Positions 20,073-29,708 of a stretch of DNA of 64,000 nt are shown here, in pieces. Source of the stretch: Acuticoccus kalidii (GTDB lineage: Bacteria; Pseudomonadota; Alphaproteobacteria; Rhizobiales; Amorphaceae); assembly GCF_021556395.1 (NCBI RefSeq), contig NZ_JAKGCS010000007.1, positions 142,181 through 206,180 of the forward strand, given 5' to 3'. The number at the start of each line of letters is the position of its first letter. The first letter of the stretch is position 1. Position numbers and translations under genes: made by a program. The notes beneath the pieces are model-generated. The model did not search any database. It was not told where the DNA came from and saw only the letters and a program-made list of their open reading frames with translations.

Positions 20073-21797
20073 ATGGCAATCGACGCGCTTTCAGCGCCGA
20101 GCCGCGTGCGCGCGAGGCGTTTTGATCGCAACACCGCGATCCAGATCCTCGTAGCTCTGACGACGCTCGCGCTCGTGGTCTTTCCGATCGTTCCGGTCCT
20201 CTACCAGGCGGTTCTCGATCGGCCGCTCTACGACGCCAACGCGTCCCTCTCGCTCGGCAATTTCGTCCGCCTCCTCGACACGCCCCGCATGGGGGAGGTT
20301 CTCCAGAACACGGCCTATTTCGCGGTCCTCACAACGGTGATCGCGCAGGTTATCGGCGTCGTCACCGCGATCCTCGTCGGCCGGACGGACATTCCGGGCC
20401 GCGCCTTTTTCGGCGAGATGCTGCTCTGGCCGCTCTTCCTGTCCCACCTCGTGATCGCCTTCGGTTGGTTCACGATGTACGGCCCGTCCGGCTATGTGAC
20501 GATGTTCGTGCGCGGGATCATCGGCGTCGAGCCATGGAATCTTTATACCGTCACCGGCATGGGCATCGCCGCCGGCATCGCCCAGGCGCCGCTCGCCTAT
20601 CTTTATTGCATCGTCGCGACGCGGAACGCCGATCCCAATCTCGAGGACGCCGCCCGCACCGTCGGCGCGAGCCCCTTCCGCATCCTCACCCGCATCACGC
20701 TGCCTTTGATGCGCCCGGCGATCATCTTCGGGGTGATCATGAACTTCGTGATCGCGATCGAGATGCTGTCGATCCCGCTGGTCTTCGGTGGACCGCTGCA
20801 GATCGAGCTCTTCACCACCTACCTCTATCATGAGGTCTTCGGCCAGACGACGCCGGACTATGGCCTCGTCGCGGCGGCCTCGCTGGTGCTGCTCCTTCTC
20901 GTCGTCGGGTTGATGGTGTTGCAGGGCCGGCTGATGCGCAACAACCAGCGCTTCGTCACGGTCGGCGGCAAAGCCTCCCGTCCGCGCCGCTTCACGCTCG
21001 GACGCTGGCGCTGGGTCGCGTTCGGTGTGCTCCTCGCCTACGTCGTCCTGGCGGTGATCGTGATCCTGGGCGGGCTCATCCTGCGGTCATTCACGGTGTT
21101 TTTGTCACCGCTGATGCCGCTGTGGGAGGTGCTCACCTTCGACAACTATCAGATGCTCCTCTCTTACCCGGTCTATATGCGCTCGATCTGGAACACGATC
21201 GCGATCGCGACCGTGGGCGCTGCGATCGGGACGGTGTTGATCGCGCTCGTCGCCATCGTCGCCAACCGGTCGGAGTTCCGCTGGCGCCGGCAGCTCGAAT
21301 ATGTGGCGATCCTGCCGCGCGCCATTCCGGGCTTCATCGCCGGTATCGGCATCTTCTATGCAATGAGCCTGTTTCCGCCGCTCGGCTGGCTGCGCAACAC
21401 GATCTGGCTCCTGATGATCGCCTATATCATGCGCTATCTGCCGACCGGTTACGGCGCGGTCTCCCCGGCCCTTGCCCAGCTCGGCGCCGATCTCGACCGC
21501 AGCGCGCGCACGGTGGGGGCCGACTGGTGGCGCACCTCGCGCTCCATCGTGCTGCCCCTTCTCACCCCGGCGCTGTTCTCCTGTTACGCGCTGCTCTTCA
21601 TCCATTTCCTGAAGGAATACGTCACCGCCGTGTTCCTCTTCGCCCCCGGCAGCGAGGTGATCGGGACGACGATGCTGCAATTCTGGACCAACGGCGACAA
21701 TGGCCCGGTCTCTGCGCTCGCCTCCGTCCAGATCCTGATCACGGTCGTCTTCGTCACCGCCGCGCGAAAGATCCTCGGAGTGAAAATCTATGGCTGA
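20073..21797 (+). CDS. ABC transporter permease, fused two-domain
   Basis: The 574-residue membrane protein holds two homologous BPD_transp_1 permease units, each with about six spans. Each has an EAA-type loop that contacts the ATPase: EDAARTVGASPFRILTRI in the first half, near residue 190, and DRSARTVGADWWRTSRSI in the second, near residue 480. Such fusion permeases occur in the ferric-iron (FbpB) and related families. It starts 90 bases after the binding protein and overlaps the ATPase gene by 8 bases, indicating translational coupling. Confidence 0.92.
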   Translation: MAIDALSAPSRVRARRFDRNTAIQILVALTTLALVVFPIVPVLYQAVLDRPLYDANASLSLGNFVRLLDTPRMGEVLQNTAYFAVLTTVIAQVIGVVTAILVGRTDIPGRAFFGEMLLWPLFLSHLVIAFGWFTMYGPSGYVTMFVRGIIGVEPWNLYTVTGMGIAAGIAQAPLAYLYCIVATRNADPNLEDAARTVGASPFRILTRITLPLMRPAIIFGVIMNFVIAIEMLSIPLVFGGPLQIELFTTYLYHEVFGQTTPDYGLVAAASLVLLLLVVGLMVLQGRLMRNNQRFVTVGGKASRPRRFTLGRWRWVAFGVLLAYVVLAVIVILGGLILRSFTVFLSPLMPLWEVLTFDNYQMLLSYPVYMRSIWNTIAIATVGAAIGTVLIALVAIVANRSEFRWRRQLEYVAILPRAIPGFIAGIGIFYAMSLFPPLGWLRNTIWLLMIAYIMRYLPTGYGAVSPALAQLGADLDRSARTVGADWWRTSRSIVLPLLTPALFSCYALLFIHFLKEYVTAVFLFAPGSEVIGTTMLQFWTNGDNGPVSALASVQILITVVFVTAARKILGVKIYG

Positions 21798-22872
21798 GCT
21801 CGTGGTCAACGGCCTCACGCGGTCCTTCGGCGACGTGCGCGCCGTCGATGGGATCGACTTCACCGTCGCCGACGGCGAGTTCCTCACCCTTCTCGGCCCG
21901 TCCGGGTGCGGCAAGTCGACGACGCTCGCGGCCGTCGCCGGTCTCGATAAGCCCGATGGCGGGCGCATCACGCTCGGTTCCGACGTCTTCTTCGACGCCG
22001 CGGATGGAACCTTCGTGCCGTCCGAGCGGCGCGAGATCGGCCTCGTCTTCCAGTCCTACGCGCTCTGGCCGCATCTCACGGTGCGGCAGAATCTGGAGTT
22101 TCCGCTGAAACTTCGGAACATCAAGCGCAAGGACCGGGCGCAGCGCATCGAGGAGGCGCTCGGCCTCGTCGAGATGACGGCCTACGCGGACCGCTATCCG
22201 CACGCTCTGTCGGGCGGCCAGCAGCAGCGCGTCGCCCTCGCCCGCACCCTCGTCTACCGGCCGGGACTGCTCCTCCTCGACGAGCCGCTCTCCAACCTCG
22301 ACGCCAAGCTGCGGGAGCGGGCGCGCACCTGGCTGCGCCACCTTCAGAGCCATGTGCGGGTGACGACCGTCTATGTCACCCACGACCAGGCCGAGGCGCT
22401 CGCTTTGTCGGATCGCATCGCGGTGATGAACGGGGGCAAGATCGCCCAGCTCGCCGACCCGCACACGATCTACGACCGTCCGGCCGACGCCTTCATCGCC
22501 GACTTCATCGGCTCCAGCAATTTTCTTTGCGGGACGGTGACGGAGGCCGACCACGGCACCGTCAAGGTCGATCTCGACGGCGCCGCCGCGCTGATCGCCC
22601 CTTCGGCACGGCCGCTCACGGCCGGGACCCGGGTGCGCGTGTCGGTGCGGCCGGAGCAGATCGAGATCGTGGAGCCGGGCACCGCCGGGCCCAACGTCTT
22701 CCCGGTCACGATCGAGGAGCGCACCTTCCTCGGTGCCTACAACACGCTCGAGGTGAAGGCCGGCGAGAACGCCTTCCGCGTCGAGTGCCGCCGCGTGCCC
22801 GACACCGACATGATCCACGTCCACATCCCCGAGACCGCCGGCATCGTCTTCCCCGAGACGGCCAGCCGCTGA
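21790..22872 (+). CDS. ABC transporter ATP-binding protein
   Basis: The 360-residue ATPase powers the importer. The Walker A motif GPSGCGKST is at residues 36-44, the Q-loop is near 86, the ABC signature LSGGQQQR is near 138-145, and Walker B LLLLDEP is near 158. A switch histidine lies in VTHDQAEA. The C-terminal 110 residues fit a TOBE regulatory domain, as in the MalK/FbpC/PotA type. It overlaps the permease by 8 bases and is followed after 22 bases by the CoA-transferase gene. Confidence 0.94.
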   Translation: MAELVVNGLTRSFGDVRAVDGIDFTVADGEFLTLLGPSGCGKSTTLAAVAGLDKPDGGRITLGSDVFFDAADGTFVPSERREIGLVFQSYALWPHLTVRQNLEFPLKLRNIKRKDRAQRIEEALGLVEMTAYADRYPHALSGGQQQRVALARTLVYRPGLLLLDEPLSNLDAKLRERARTWLRHLQSHVRVTTVYVTHDQAEALALSDRIAVMNGGKIAQLADPHTIYDRPADAFIADFIGSSNFLCGTVTEADHGTVKVDLDGAAALIAPSARPLTAGTRVRVSVRPEQIEIVEPGTAGPNVFPVTIEERTFLGAYNTLEVKAGENAFRVECRRVPDTDMIHVHIPETAGIVFPETASR

Positions 22873-22894
22873 CCGCCCTTCCCGAGGACTATTC

Positions 22895-24112
22895 ATGGGT
22901 ATTCCCTCCATCGATTTCGATCCCGACGCCGATTGCCCGCTCGACGGCGTCCGCGTGCTCGACTTTTCCCGTCTCGTCGCCGGCAACATGCTGTCCCTCC
23001 AGCTCGCCGATTTCGGCGCCGAGGTCGTCAAGGTCGAGGTGCCGGGGACGGGCGACACGCTGCGCCATTGGCGCAACAACGGCCATGACCTTCACTGGAA
23101 GGTCTATGGCCGCAACAAGAAGAGCATCACGCTGAACCTCAAGGACCCCGACGCGCGCGAGATGGTCCTCAAGCTCGTTCCGCATTTCGATGTGATGACC
23201 GAAAGTTTCCGCTTCGGTTATCTGGAGCGGATGGGGATCGGGCCGGACGAGCTGATGAAGGCCAATCCCAATCTCATCCTCGTGCGCGTCTCGGGCTTCG
23301 GGCAGACGGGTCCCTACAGCACGCGGCCGGGCTTCGGCACCCTCGTCGAGGCGATGTCGGGCTTTGCCTCCAATAACGGCTTCGAGGACCGCGAGCCGGT
23401 GCTGCCGCCGCTCGCGATGGCCGACATGATCGCCGGCCTCTATGGCGCGATGGCGACCGTGATCGCGGTGCGCAATGTGGAGCAGAAAGGCGGCAAGGGG
23501 CAGGTCGTCGATCTCAGCCTCCTTGAATCGATCTTCTCGACGCTCGGGCCCGAGGCTGCCGTCCACACCGTCACCGGGCGGGTGCGCAAGCGGGTCGGCA
23601 GCGGTTCCGAATCGTCCTCCCCCCGCAACGTCTATGCGACGAATGACGGCGGATGGGTGGCGATTTCCGCCTCCACCCAACGCATGACCGAGCGCCTTTT
23701 CACCGCGATCGGGCGGCCCGAGATGATCACCGATCCGCGTTTTGCGACGAATGCCGACCGGGTGGAGCACCGCCAGGAGGTCGACACCGTGGTCGGCGCC
23801 TTCATCAAGGCGAAGTCGCTGAAGGACGCGATCGCCTTTTTCGAAGAACAGGGGATCACTGCCGCGCCGGTCTACGATATCAGCCAGTTCCTCGCCGATC
23901 CGCACGTTCAGGAACGCGGCATCGTGGTGAACATGCCCGACGCCGATCTCGGCGAAGTGGCGACGCACAACATCACGCCGCGTCTGTCCGGCACGCCCGG
24001 CCGCTTCCGCCGCCCGCCCCCCGAAATCGGCGAGCACAATGAAGAGATCTGGGGCCGCATCGGCTATTCGCCGGCCGATGTCGCCGCGCTCGCCGAACGA
24101 GGCACGATATGA
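22895..24112 (+). CDS. CoA-transferase family III (CaiB/BaiF)
   Basis: The 405-residue enzyme moves coenzyme A between carboxylic acids. It begins with the family core PLDGVRVLDFSRLVAG. The predicted catalytic aspartate is D177 in PLAMADMIAGL, the usual position of the family nucleophile, and the segment VSGFGQTGPYSTRPGFG is the typical loop. It follows the importer by 22 bases and overlaps the first lyase gene by 4 bases (ATGA), so the five genes are one unit. A role in activating the imported acid to its CoA ester, using for example succinyl-CoA, is an inference from context. Confidence 0.9.
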   Translation: MGIPSIDFDPDADCPLDGVRVLDFSRLVAGNMLSLQLADFGAEVVKVEVPGTGDTLRHWRNNGHDLHWKVYGRNKKSITLNLKDPDAREMVLKLVPHFDVMTESFRFGYLERMGIGPDELMKANPNLILVRVSGFGQTGPYSTRPGFGTLVEAMSGFASNNGFEDREPVLPPLAMADMIAGLYGAMATVIAVRNVEQKGGKGQVVDLSLLESIFSTLGPEAAVHTVTGRVRKRVGSGSESSSPRNVYATNDGGWVAISASTQRMTERLFTAIGRPEMITDPRFATNADRVEHRQEVDTVVGAFIKAKSLKDAIAFFEEQGITAAPVYDISQFLADPHVQERGIVVNMPDADLGEVATHNITPRLSGTPGRFRRPPPEIGEHNEEIWGRIGYSPADVAALAERGTI

Positions 24113-25005
24113 ACGCTGCGCTCCCCGCCTGGCGCTCCCTCCTCTACGTTCCGGTCAATGTCGAGGCGTTCGTCGCGAAGGCGCATCTGCGCGGCGCGGA
24201 CGCCATCATCCTCGACCTTGAAGACAGCATCGCCGTCGCCGACAAGGCCGCCGCGCGCGGTCTCGTGCGCGCCGCGGCGGCGCGGGTCGGGGCGAACGGG
24301 GCGGATGTCCTGGTGCGCATCAACCGGCCTTTGTCGCTCGCCGTCGCCGATATCGCGGCGGCGGTCGCTCCGGAGGTCGCGGGCCTGCTGCTACCCAAGA
24401 TCGACAGCGCCTCGCACGTGCGCCTCCTCGCCGAGCTCGTCGACGAATGCGAGGCGGCGGCCGGCATGAAGCCCGGCCACACACGCCTCATCCCGATGAT
24501 CGAGACGGCGGAGGCCTTTCCCCGCATGGCCGAGATCGCGGCGGCGCATCCGCGCAATGTCGCCCTGTCACTCGGCGGCGAGGATTTCGCGCTCGCGACC
24601 CATTCGGAGCCGACGCCGGAGGTGCTTCTTTATCCGAAGCAGGCGCTCGTGATCGCCGCCCGTGGCGCCGGACTGCTGCCGATCGGCCTCATCGGCACCG
24701 TCGCCGACTACAAGGACGTCGACGGCGTCCGCGAGGTCGCCCGCCGCTCGCGCCGTTTCGGCTTTGCGGCGGGAACCGGGATCCATCCGGGCGTCGTCGC
24801 CGCGCTCAATGACGGGTTCGGGCCGAGCGAGGACGAGGTCGCGAGCGCCCGGCGCATCGTCGCCGCGTTCGCGGCGGCGGAGCAAGCGGGCCGCGGCTCG
24901 GTCGAGGTCGATGGCCGCATGGTCGATATTCCGGTGGTGGAGCGGGCGAAGGCGGTGATCGCCCGCGTCGAAGCGCTCGCCGCCAAAGCGAAGGACGTCA
25001 TATGA
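24109..25005 (+). CDS. CitE-like CoA-ester lyase, first copy
   Basis: The 298-residue product belongs to the HpcH/HpaI aldolase and citrate lyase beta group. Motifs are LYVPVN near residue 12, ILDLEDSIA with the metal-binding acidic residues near 37-45, LLLPKIDSA, MIETAEAF and GGEDFA. Enzymes of this group cleave or form malyl-, citramalyl- or methylmalyl-CoA. It overlaps both neighbours by 4 bases. It is only moderately similar to the second copy, so the two may cleave different esters or form a heteromer. The exact substrate is unknown. Confidence 0.82.
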   Translation: MNAALPAWRSLLYVPVNVEAFVAKAHLRGADAIILDLEDSIAVADKAAARGLVRAAAARVGANGADVLVRINRPLSLAVADIAAAVAPEVAGLLLPKIDSASHVRLLAELVDECEAAAGMKPGHTRLIPMIETAEAFPRMAEIAAAHPRNVALSLGGEDFALATHSEPTPEVLLYPKQALVIAARGAGLLPIGLIGTVADYKDVDGVREVARRSRRFGFAAGTGIHPGVVAALNDGFGPSEDEVASARRIVAAFAAAEQAGRGSVEVDGRMVDIPVVERAKAVIARVEALAAKAKDVI

Positions 25006-25859
25006 AACCGAACCGGACCTATCTCTTCGTTCCGGGCACCGAGGAGCGGAAGACGGAAAAGGCGCTCGCGAGCAGCGCCGACGCCCTGATCCTCGACCTC
25101 GAGGACGCGGTGGCGATCTCCGAAAAGCCGCGTGCCCGCGACATGGTGCGCGAACGGCTGCGCTCCGTCTCACCGGAACGCCAGGTCTTCGTGCGTGTCA
25201 ACGACATGGAGACCGGGATGACGGCGGAGGATCTGCGCGCCGTCTGCGTCGGCGGGATCGCCGGCATCATCCTTCCGAAGGTCGAGGGCGCGGAGACGAT
25301 CCGCTCCGTCTCGAAGATGATCGACAATCTGGAGCGCGCCGAGGGTCTGCCCGCCGGGCGGATCGTGCTCAACGCGATCATCGAGACCGGGCGCGGCATC
25401 GCCCACGCCGTTTCGATCGCGGAGGCGGGCGGCCGGCTCAACGCGCTGATGTTCGGCGCCGGGGACTATACGGCCGATATCGGCATCCCGACGGCCAATG
25501 TCGGCCCCCACATCCTCCACGGCAAGATCGCGACGGTGATCGCATCGCGCGCCGGCGGACTCGCCCCGCCGATCGACACGGTGTTCTTCGACGTGACGGA
25601 TGCGGAGGGCCTCGCGGCCGACTGCGCCGAGGCGAAGGCGCTCGGCTATTTCGGCAAAGCGGTCATCCATCCGAACCAGATCGAGACCACCAACGCCGCC
25701 TTCACCCCGGACGAGGCCGAACTCGCCGGTGCGCGGCGCATCGTCGACAGCTTCCGCGAGGCGGAGGCGCGCGGGCTGGGCGCGGTGACGGTGGACGGCA
25801 AGCTCGTCGACTACGCCATGGTGAAGACGGCGGAAAAGACGCTCGAACGCGCCCGCTGA
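25002..25859 (+). CDS. CitE-like CoA-ester lyase, second copy
   Basis: The 285-residue product is the more typical member: LFVPGTEERK near residue 8, LILDLEDAVAISEKPRARD, a metal-ligand Glu in AIIETGRGI and Asp in MFGAGDYTADIG. The segment HPNQIE near the C-terminus is also family-typical. Related enzymes are malyl-CoA and (S)- or (R)-citramalyl-CoA lyases. It is the last gene of the operon, overlapping the first copy by 4 bases. With the CoA-transferase it could split a hydroxy-dicarboxyl-CoA to acetyl-CoA or pyruvate plus another acid. Confidence 0.85.
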   Translation: MKPNRTYLFVPGTEERKTEKALASSADALILDLEDAVAISEKPRARDMVRERLRSVSPERQVFVRVNDMETGMTAEDLRAVCVGGIAGIILPKVEGAETIRSVSKMIDNLERAEGLPAGRIVLNAIIETGRGIAHAVSIAEAGGRLNALMFGAGDYTADIGIPTANVGPHILHGKIATVIASRAGGLAPPIDTVFFDVTDAEGLAADCAEAKALGYFGKAVIHPNQIETTNAAFTPDEAELAGARRIVDSFREAEARGLGAVTVDGKLVDYAMVKTAEKTLERAR

Positions 25860-26168
25860 GGCGAACGCGCGCCGGGCCGGGTCGGATGACCCCGCCCGGC
25901 CACGTATTCGCGAACCGGCCGGCACAGTCCGCATCGGTCGGCGGACCGCCGGTTCTCCACATGGCAGCGCTTGCCCTTTGGCGAAAAGGGCTGATATAGG
26001 ACCGGCACGTCGCCGCCGCGCATTCCGCTCGGAATTGCGCGGGGGCTTGGCGGACGGTCGCCGTATCATGTGCCGCTTGGTCGGTCCGTGGTACGATCGG
26101 CGGGTCGACGGAAATGGACCGAAACGGACCGTTTCCCGTCCCGGTTTCGATCGGACCGCCTCATATTG
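25860..26168. other. Intergenic region before tRNA-Lys
   Basis: About 309 bases. An imperfect GC-rich inverted repeat (GCCGGGC at 25871-25877 with GCCCGGC at 25894-25900) may end the operon. I see no convincing gene or promoter in the remainder. Confidence 0.5.
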
Positions 26169-26244
26169 GCGCCTGTAGCTCAGCTGGTAGAGCATCCGAC
26201 TTTTAATCGGACGGTCAGGGGTTCGAGTCCCCTCGGGCGTACCA
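26169..26244 (+). tRNA. tRNA-Lys (anticodon UUU)
   Basis: This is a 76-nt cloverleaf with encoded CCA. A seven-pair acceptor stem (GCGCCTG with CGGGCGT, including G-U pairs), a D-arm with AGCTCAGCTGGTAGAGC, the anticodon stem TCCGA/TCGGA around loop CTTTTAA, and a T-arm with GGTTCGAGTCC are all present. Discriminator base is A. The loop reads anticodon TTT, decoding AAA and AAG. Confidence 0.98.
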
Positions 26245-26567
26245 CTTTCTCACCGGGCGTCCTCTCCCCCATCCCCTTTCGCGCCCCGTGCGACACCGCA
26301 CAGGACGACAGCGCGGCCCGCCCCTCGTCTCGCTGAGGCGGCCGAAACCACCTTGCCATTCCGGTTGGCCGATCAACGGAAAAGCGTCCCGTCGTCCAAC
26401 CAAGCGCCGACAATTTGCGCCATGCCTCGTTGCTCGCGGCGCTCGGCCGGCGCTCCCGGCGGACGATCGCGGCGTGCGGGCCTTTACCGACGTCGGATCG
26501 AGGCGCATTCTGAGCGCTCCCGGTCTCCGACCGGCGCATTCCGGCCCGCCACTCGATTGCCTTCCCG
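26245..26567. other. Intergenic region after tRNA-Lys
   Basis: About 323 bases with no supported gene, terminator or attachment-site repeat. Integrases often use tRNA 3' ends, but no second copy of the tRNA end is seen within the window. Confidence 0.5.
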
Positions 26568-27473
26568 ATGACCTTCATCCCGATCTGGGTGTTGACCACC
26601 CTCGCCGCTGCGGCCGCGCAAACCGCGCGCAACGCCATGCAGCGCCATCTCACCGCGACCGTCGGAACGCTCGGCGCGACGCTCGTGCGCTTCCTCTACG
26701 GCTTTCCCTTCTCGGTGCTGTTTCTCATCCTCGCCGTCGGCGTGACCGGTGAGGCGGTTCCGGGACCGAGTGGGCTCTATATCGCGCAGGTCGTCTTCGC
26801 CTCCGCCTGCCAGATCGCCGGAACGGCGTTGATGCTGGCGGCGATGCGCATCACCTCCTTTTCGATCACCGTCGCCTACACGAAGACCGAGCCGGTACTC
26901 GTCGCCCTGTTCGGCTTCATGGTGCTCGGCGAGCGGCTGGGCGCGGTGTCGATCACCGGCATCGTCGTCGCGACGCTCGGCGTGATGGTGATGTCGCAGG
27001 TGAATGGCACCACCCTCGTGCGCAGCCTCGCGGCGCGGCCGGCGCTGTTCGGCCTCGCCTCGGCGGCCTCCTATGCGGCGGCGGCTGTCGTCTTCCGCGG
27101 CGCGATCCTCTCCCTGGACGATGGCAGCGGGCTTATCCGCGCGACGACGACCCTCGTCTGGGCGCTCGCCAGCCAGTGCGTGATGCTCGGCGGCTGGCTC
27201 CTCATCGTCGACCGGCGCGCCGTCATCGCGACGCTCGTCGCCTGGCGTCAGTCCGTGTTTGCGGGCGGCATGGGCGCCCTCGCCTCGCAGATGTGGTTCA
27301 TCGGCTTCTCGCTGACCTCGACGGCGAACGTGCGCACATTGGGACTGGTGGAGGTGCTGTTCGCGCAACTCGTCTCGCGCCGCCTCGCGGAGGTGACGAC
27401 GCCGCGGCAGATCATCGGCATCGTGATGGTGGTCGCGGGTGTCGGGGCCCTTCTTGTCGGGCACGCGCTTTAG
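26568..27473 (+). CDS. DMT superfamily (EamA) transporter
   Basis: The 301-residue membrane protein has about ten hydrophobic spans in two EamA repeats, with the first repeat ending near residue 145 (VMVMSQVNG) and the second starting near 155. Members export metabolites or amino acids, and the direction cannot be told here. It begins with the ATG at 26568, after a non-coding stretch, and is followed by the kinase-receiver pair after about 135 bases. The substrate is unknown. Confidence 0.85.
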   Translation: MTFIPIWVLTTLAAAAAQTARNAMQRHLTATVGTLGATLVRFLYGFPFSVLFLILAVGVTGEAVPGPSGLYIAQVVFASACQIAGTALMLAAMRITSFSITVAYTKTEPVLVALFGFMVLGERLGAVSITGIVVATLGVMVMSQVNGTTLVRSLAARPALFGLASAASYAAAAVVFRGAILSLDDGSGLIRATTTLVWALASQCVMLGGWLLIVDRRAVIATLVAWRQSVFAGGMGALASQMWFIGFSLTSTANVRTLGLVEVLFAQLVSRRLAEVTTPRQIIGIVMVVAGVGALLVGHAL

Positions 27474-27608
27474 GCGGGCGCGCTCCGAACCGGCAGCGGC
27501 CGTTTGTGCGGCGCCGGGCGGATGGTCCTTGCGGTCAGCCAGGGCAAAGGAAAGCGGCTTAGAAGCGATGTCGCCTTACGGCCCCGCGAGCAGTCGAGGT
27601 CCGACCGG

Positions 27609-29057
27609 ATGCCCATTTCCGCCAGTGAGCCGGCCTCGATCGGCAGCACCCACCTGCCCTATGGCCCGACCCCGGTTCCAGGCCTTGCGGACGAGTTCGC
27701 CAAGCTCGTCGCCCTCGGTGCGCTGGAGCCGCTCGCCGAGACGGAGCGCTCGGACGGGTTCTGGCTCTGGGATCTCGAACGGCCGGAGGCCTGCTTCTTC
27801 TCTGCCGACCTCCTGAAAGCGCTGGGATATGATCCGCACGAGCGCGCCCAATCCGTGCTCGATATCGGGACGATCGCCTTCGTCGAGGATGCGGAACGGG
27901 TGCGGGCGAACGTCGTGTCGCGCACCGAAAGTCACGACCCGATCAACGCACAGATGATGCGCTGCATGGAAAAGAACGGGACCATGCGGCTCGTGCGCTG
28001 CCTCGCTTACGCGATCCGCTCCGAGGGCGTGCCGATCCGCATCCTCGGCAGCATGCGGTTGGTCCCCTGTGCAACGGGCGACGAACTGACGAGCCGGCTG
28101 TCCGACATCCTCACCCTGTCCCGAGAGGCGATCATCGTCTGGTCGGCCCATTGCGGCGTCCGGCGATGGAGCAGCGGCGCGGAGAGCCTTTACGGGATCA
28201 CCGAAGCCGCGGTGAAGGGAAAGGCCCATTTCCCGACGCTCAAACCGCGCTTCCCTATCGATTGGGAGCGGATCGAGGCAAGGGTGCGCAATGGCGAAAC
28301 CTGGTCCGGCGAGGTCTCGTGGACGCGCCCTGACGGGACCGTCATCGTGACGGAGACACAGCTTCAACGCTTTTCGATTCGTTGCGGCGAGACGCTTTTC
28401 CTCCAGATCGACCACGACATCACCCCGCAGGTCCGCCTCGCCGAACGCCAGCACATCCTGACGCGCGAACTGCGACACCGCGTGAAGAACCTTTTTGCGG
28501 TGATCCGGTCCCTCGTCCGCCTCTCGGCGAGCGGGCAGGACGACGTCCCCGCATTGGTGCGCGATCTTGACAACCGCATCGCCGCCCTCGCGGCCGCCCA
28601 TGTCGTCAGCCTCGGTTACCAGACGAACGATGGTGCCCCGCTTCAAGAGGTGCTTCAGGCCGTCCTCGGCCCCTATCCCGCATCTGGCGAGGCCTTGCGC
28701 CTCGACGGCCCGTCGGTCTGGGTGCCGCAGGAGAAGATCACGCCGCTCGGCCTCATCCTCAACGAGCTCGCGACCAATGCGCTCAAATATGGCGGATGGG
28801 CGAGCCATTCGGGCCATGTCGAGGTGGCGTGGACGCTGACCCGCGATGACGGGCCGGACGGCCCCACGCGGATCACTTTGTCCTGGCGGGAAGAAAACCC
28901 GGACTTCAAGCCGCCCGCGGAGGTGGCGGTCGGCTTCGGGACACGGCTCCTCCAGATGAGTTCCGCGCAACTCGGCGCAGAGGTCGTCCGCACGTGGCAT
29001 CCGTCCGGTCTCCTCTGCACCTTCACGTTCGATATTTCAGCTCCATCGGAGACATGA
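27609..29057 (+). CDS. PAS-containing HWE/HisKA_2 sensor histidine kinase
   Basis: The 482-residue cytoplasmic kinase has two PAS-like sensor regions at about residues 46-155 and 162-275. The phosphoacceptor is H290 in RELRHRVKN, the HWE/HisKA_2 signature, and the ATP-binding N-box LILNELATNALKYG follows near 375. No membrane span is present, so it senses an internal signal such as redox or light via the PAS domains; no cofactor-binding residue such as the LOV cysteine motif is evident. I chose the ATG at 27609, with a GAGG site about 9 bases upstream. A GTG at 27504 would add 35 residues. The receiver gene follows 9 bases later. Confidence 0.88.
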   Translation: MPISASEPASIGSTHLPYGPTPVPGLADEFAKLVALGALEPLAETERSDGFWLWDLERPEACFFSADLLKALGYDPHERAQSVLDIGTIAFVEDAERVRANVVSRTESHDPINAQMMRCMEKNGTMRLVRCLAYAIRSEGVPIRILGSMRLVPCATGDELTSRLSDILTLSREAIIVWSAHCGVRRWSSGAESLYGITEAAVKGKAHFPTLKPRFPIDWERIEARVRNGETWSGEVSWTRPDGTVIVTETQLQRFSIRCGETLFLQIDHDITPQVRLAERQHILTRELRHRVKNLFAVIRSLVRLSASGQDDVPALVRDLDNRIAALAAAHVVSLGYQTNDGAPLQEVLQAVLGPYPASGEALRLDGPSVWVPQEKITPLGLILNELATNALKYGGWASHSGHVEVAWTLTRDDGPDGPTRITLSWREENPDFKPPAEVAVGFGTRLLQMSSAQLGAEVVRTWHPSGLLCTFTFDISAPSET

Positions 29058-29066
29058 GATTTTGCC

Positions 29067-29528
29067 ATGCCCCACCCCCTCGACTGCGAAATCCGGTCCG
29101 ACCAGCGGACCGATGACCCCCTCCGCCCGACCCGCATCCTGATCGCGGAGGACGAAGTCCTCGTCGGCTACACGCTGCAGCTTCTTCTGATGTCGGAATT
29201 CGACTGCGAGGTGCTCGGCCCGTTCATGCGCGTTTGCGATGCGCAACGGGCGGTCCTCGAGAACGAGATCGACTTCGCCATTCTCGACGTGCGGCTCAGA
29301 GACGGAGAGATCTACCCGGTCGCCGACATCCTCTTTCAGCGCAACATCCCCTTCGTCTTCCACAGCGGCCACGCCGAGGAGGAGGCGATCGGCGCCGCCT
29401 ATGACGGTGCCCCCCTCCTCGACAAGCCGGCGAGCGACAGCGCGATCGTCCGCGCCATTCGCGAAGCCCTCGTCGAACCCTTCAAGGTTTCCACGCCCGA
29501 AATGACGAGCCGCGACCGCGCGCGATGA
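29067..29528 (+). CDS. Single-domain response regulator
   Basis: The 153-residue product is a stand-alone receiver. E28-D29 form the acidic pocket, D74 is the phosphoacceptor (AILDVRL), S100 and K120 complete the active site. It has no output domain. It follows the HWE kinase by 9 bases and is almost surely its partner. Such pairs in alphaproteobacteria often act in stress or light signalling, and the receiver may compete for or relay phosphate; this is an inference. Confidence 0.88.
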   Translation: MPHPLDCEIRSDQRTDDPLRPTRILIAEDEVLVGYTLQLLLMSEFDCEVLGPFMRVCDAQRAVLENEIDFAILDVRLRDGEIYPVADILFQRNIPFVFHSGHAEEEAIGAAYDGAPLLDKPASDSAIVRAIREALVEPFKVSTPEMTSRDRAR

Positions 29529-29708
29529 TCGCGCCCCGCGCGGGAACGTCGCACCGCGCGGCCCGCGTCCTGCATCGCCTTGTGTTCCGGCGCGCCACAA
29601 AGCGGCCGTCTCTCCCGTGGGACGACAACGCAAACCGCTGTTGGCGTATTCCAGACGTGACATCGCCACCAAAGCACGGCAGTGCGAAGGGGCGATCGGA
29701 GACGGGAC

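Noticed and set aside
26169..26567. tRNA-Lys as an integration site for a mobile island
   Set aside because: No integrase gene and no repeat of the tRNA 3' end were found within the window.
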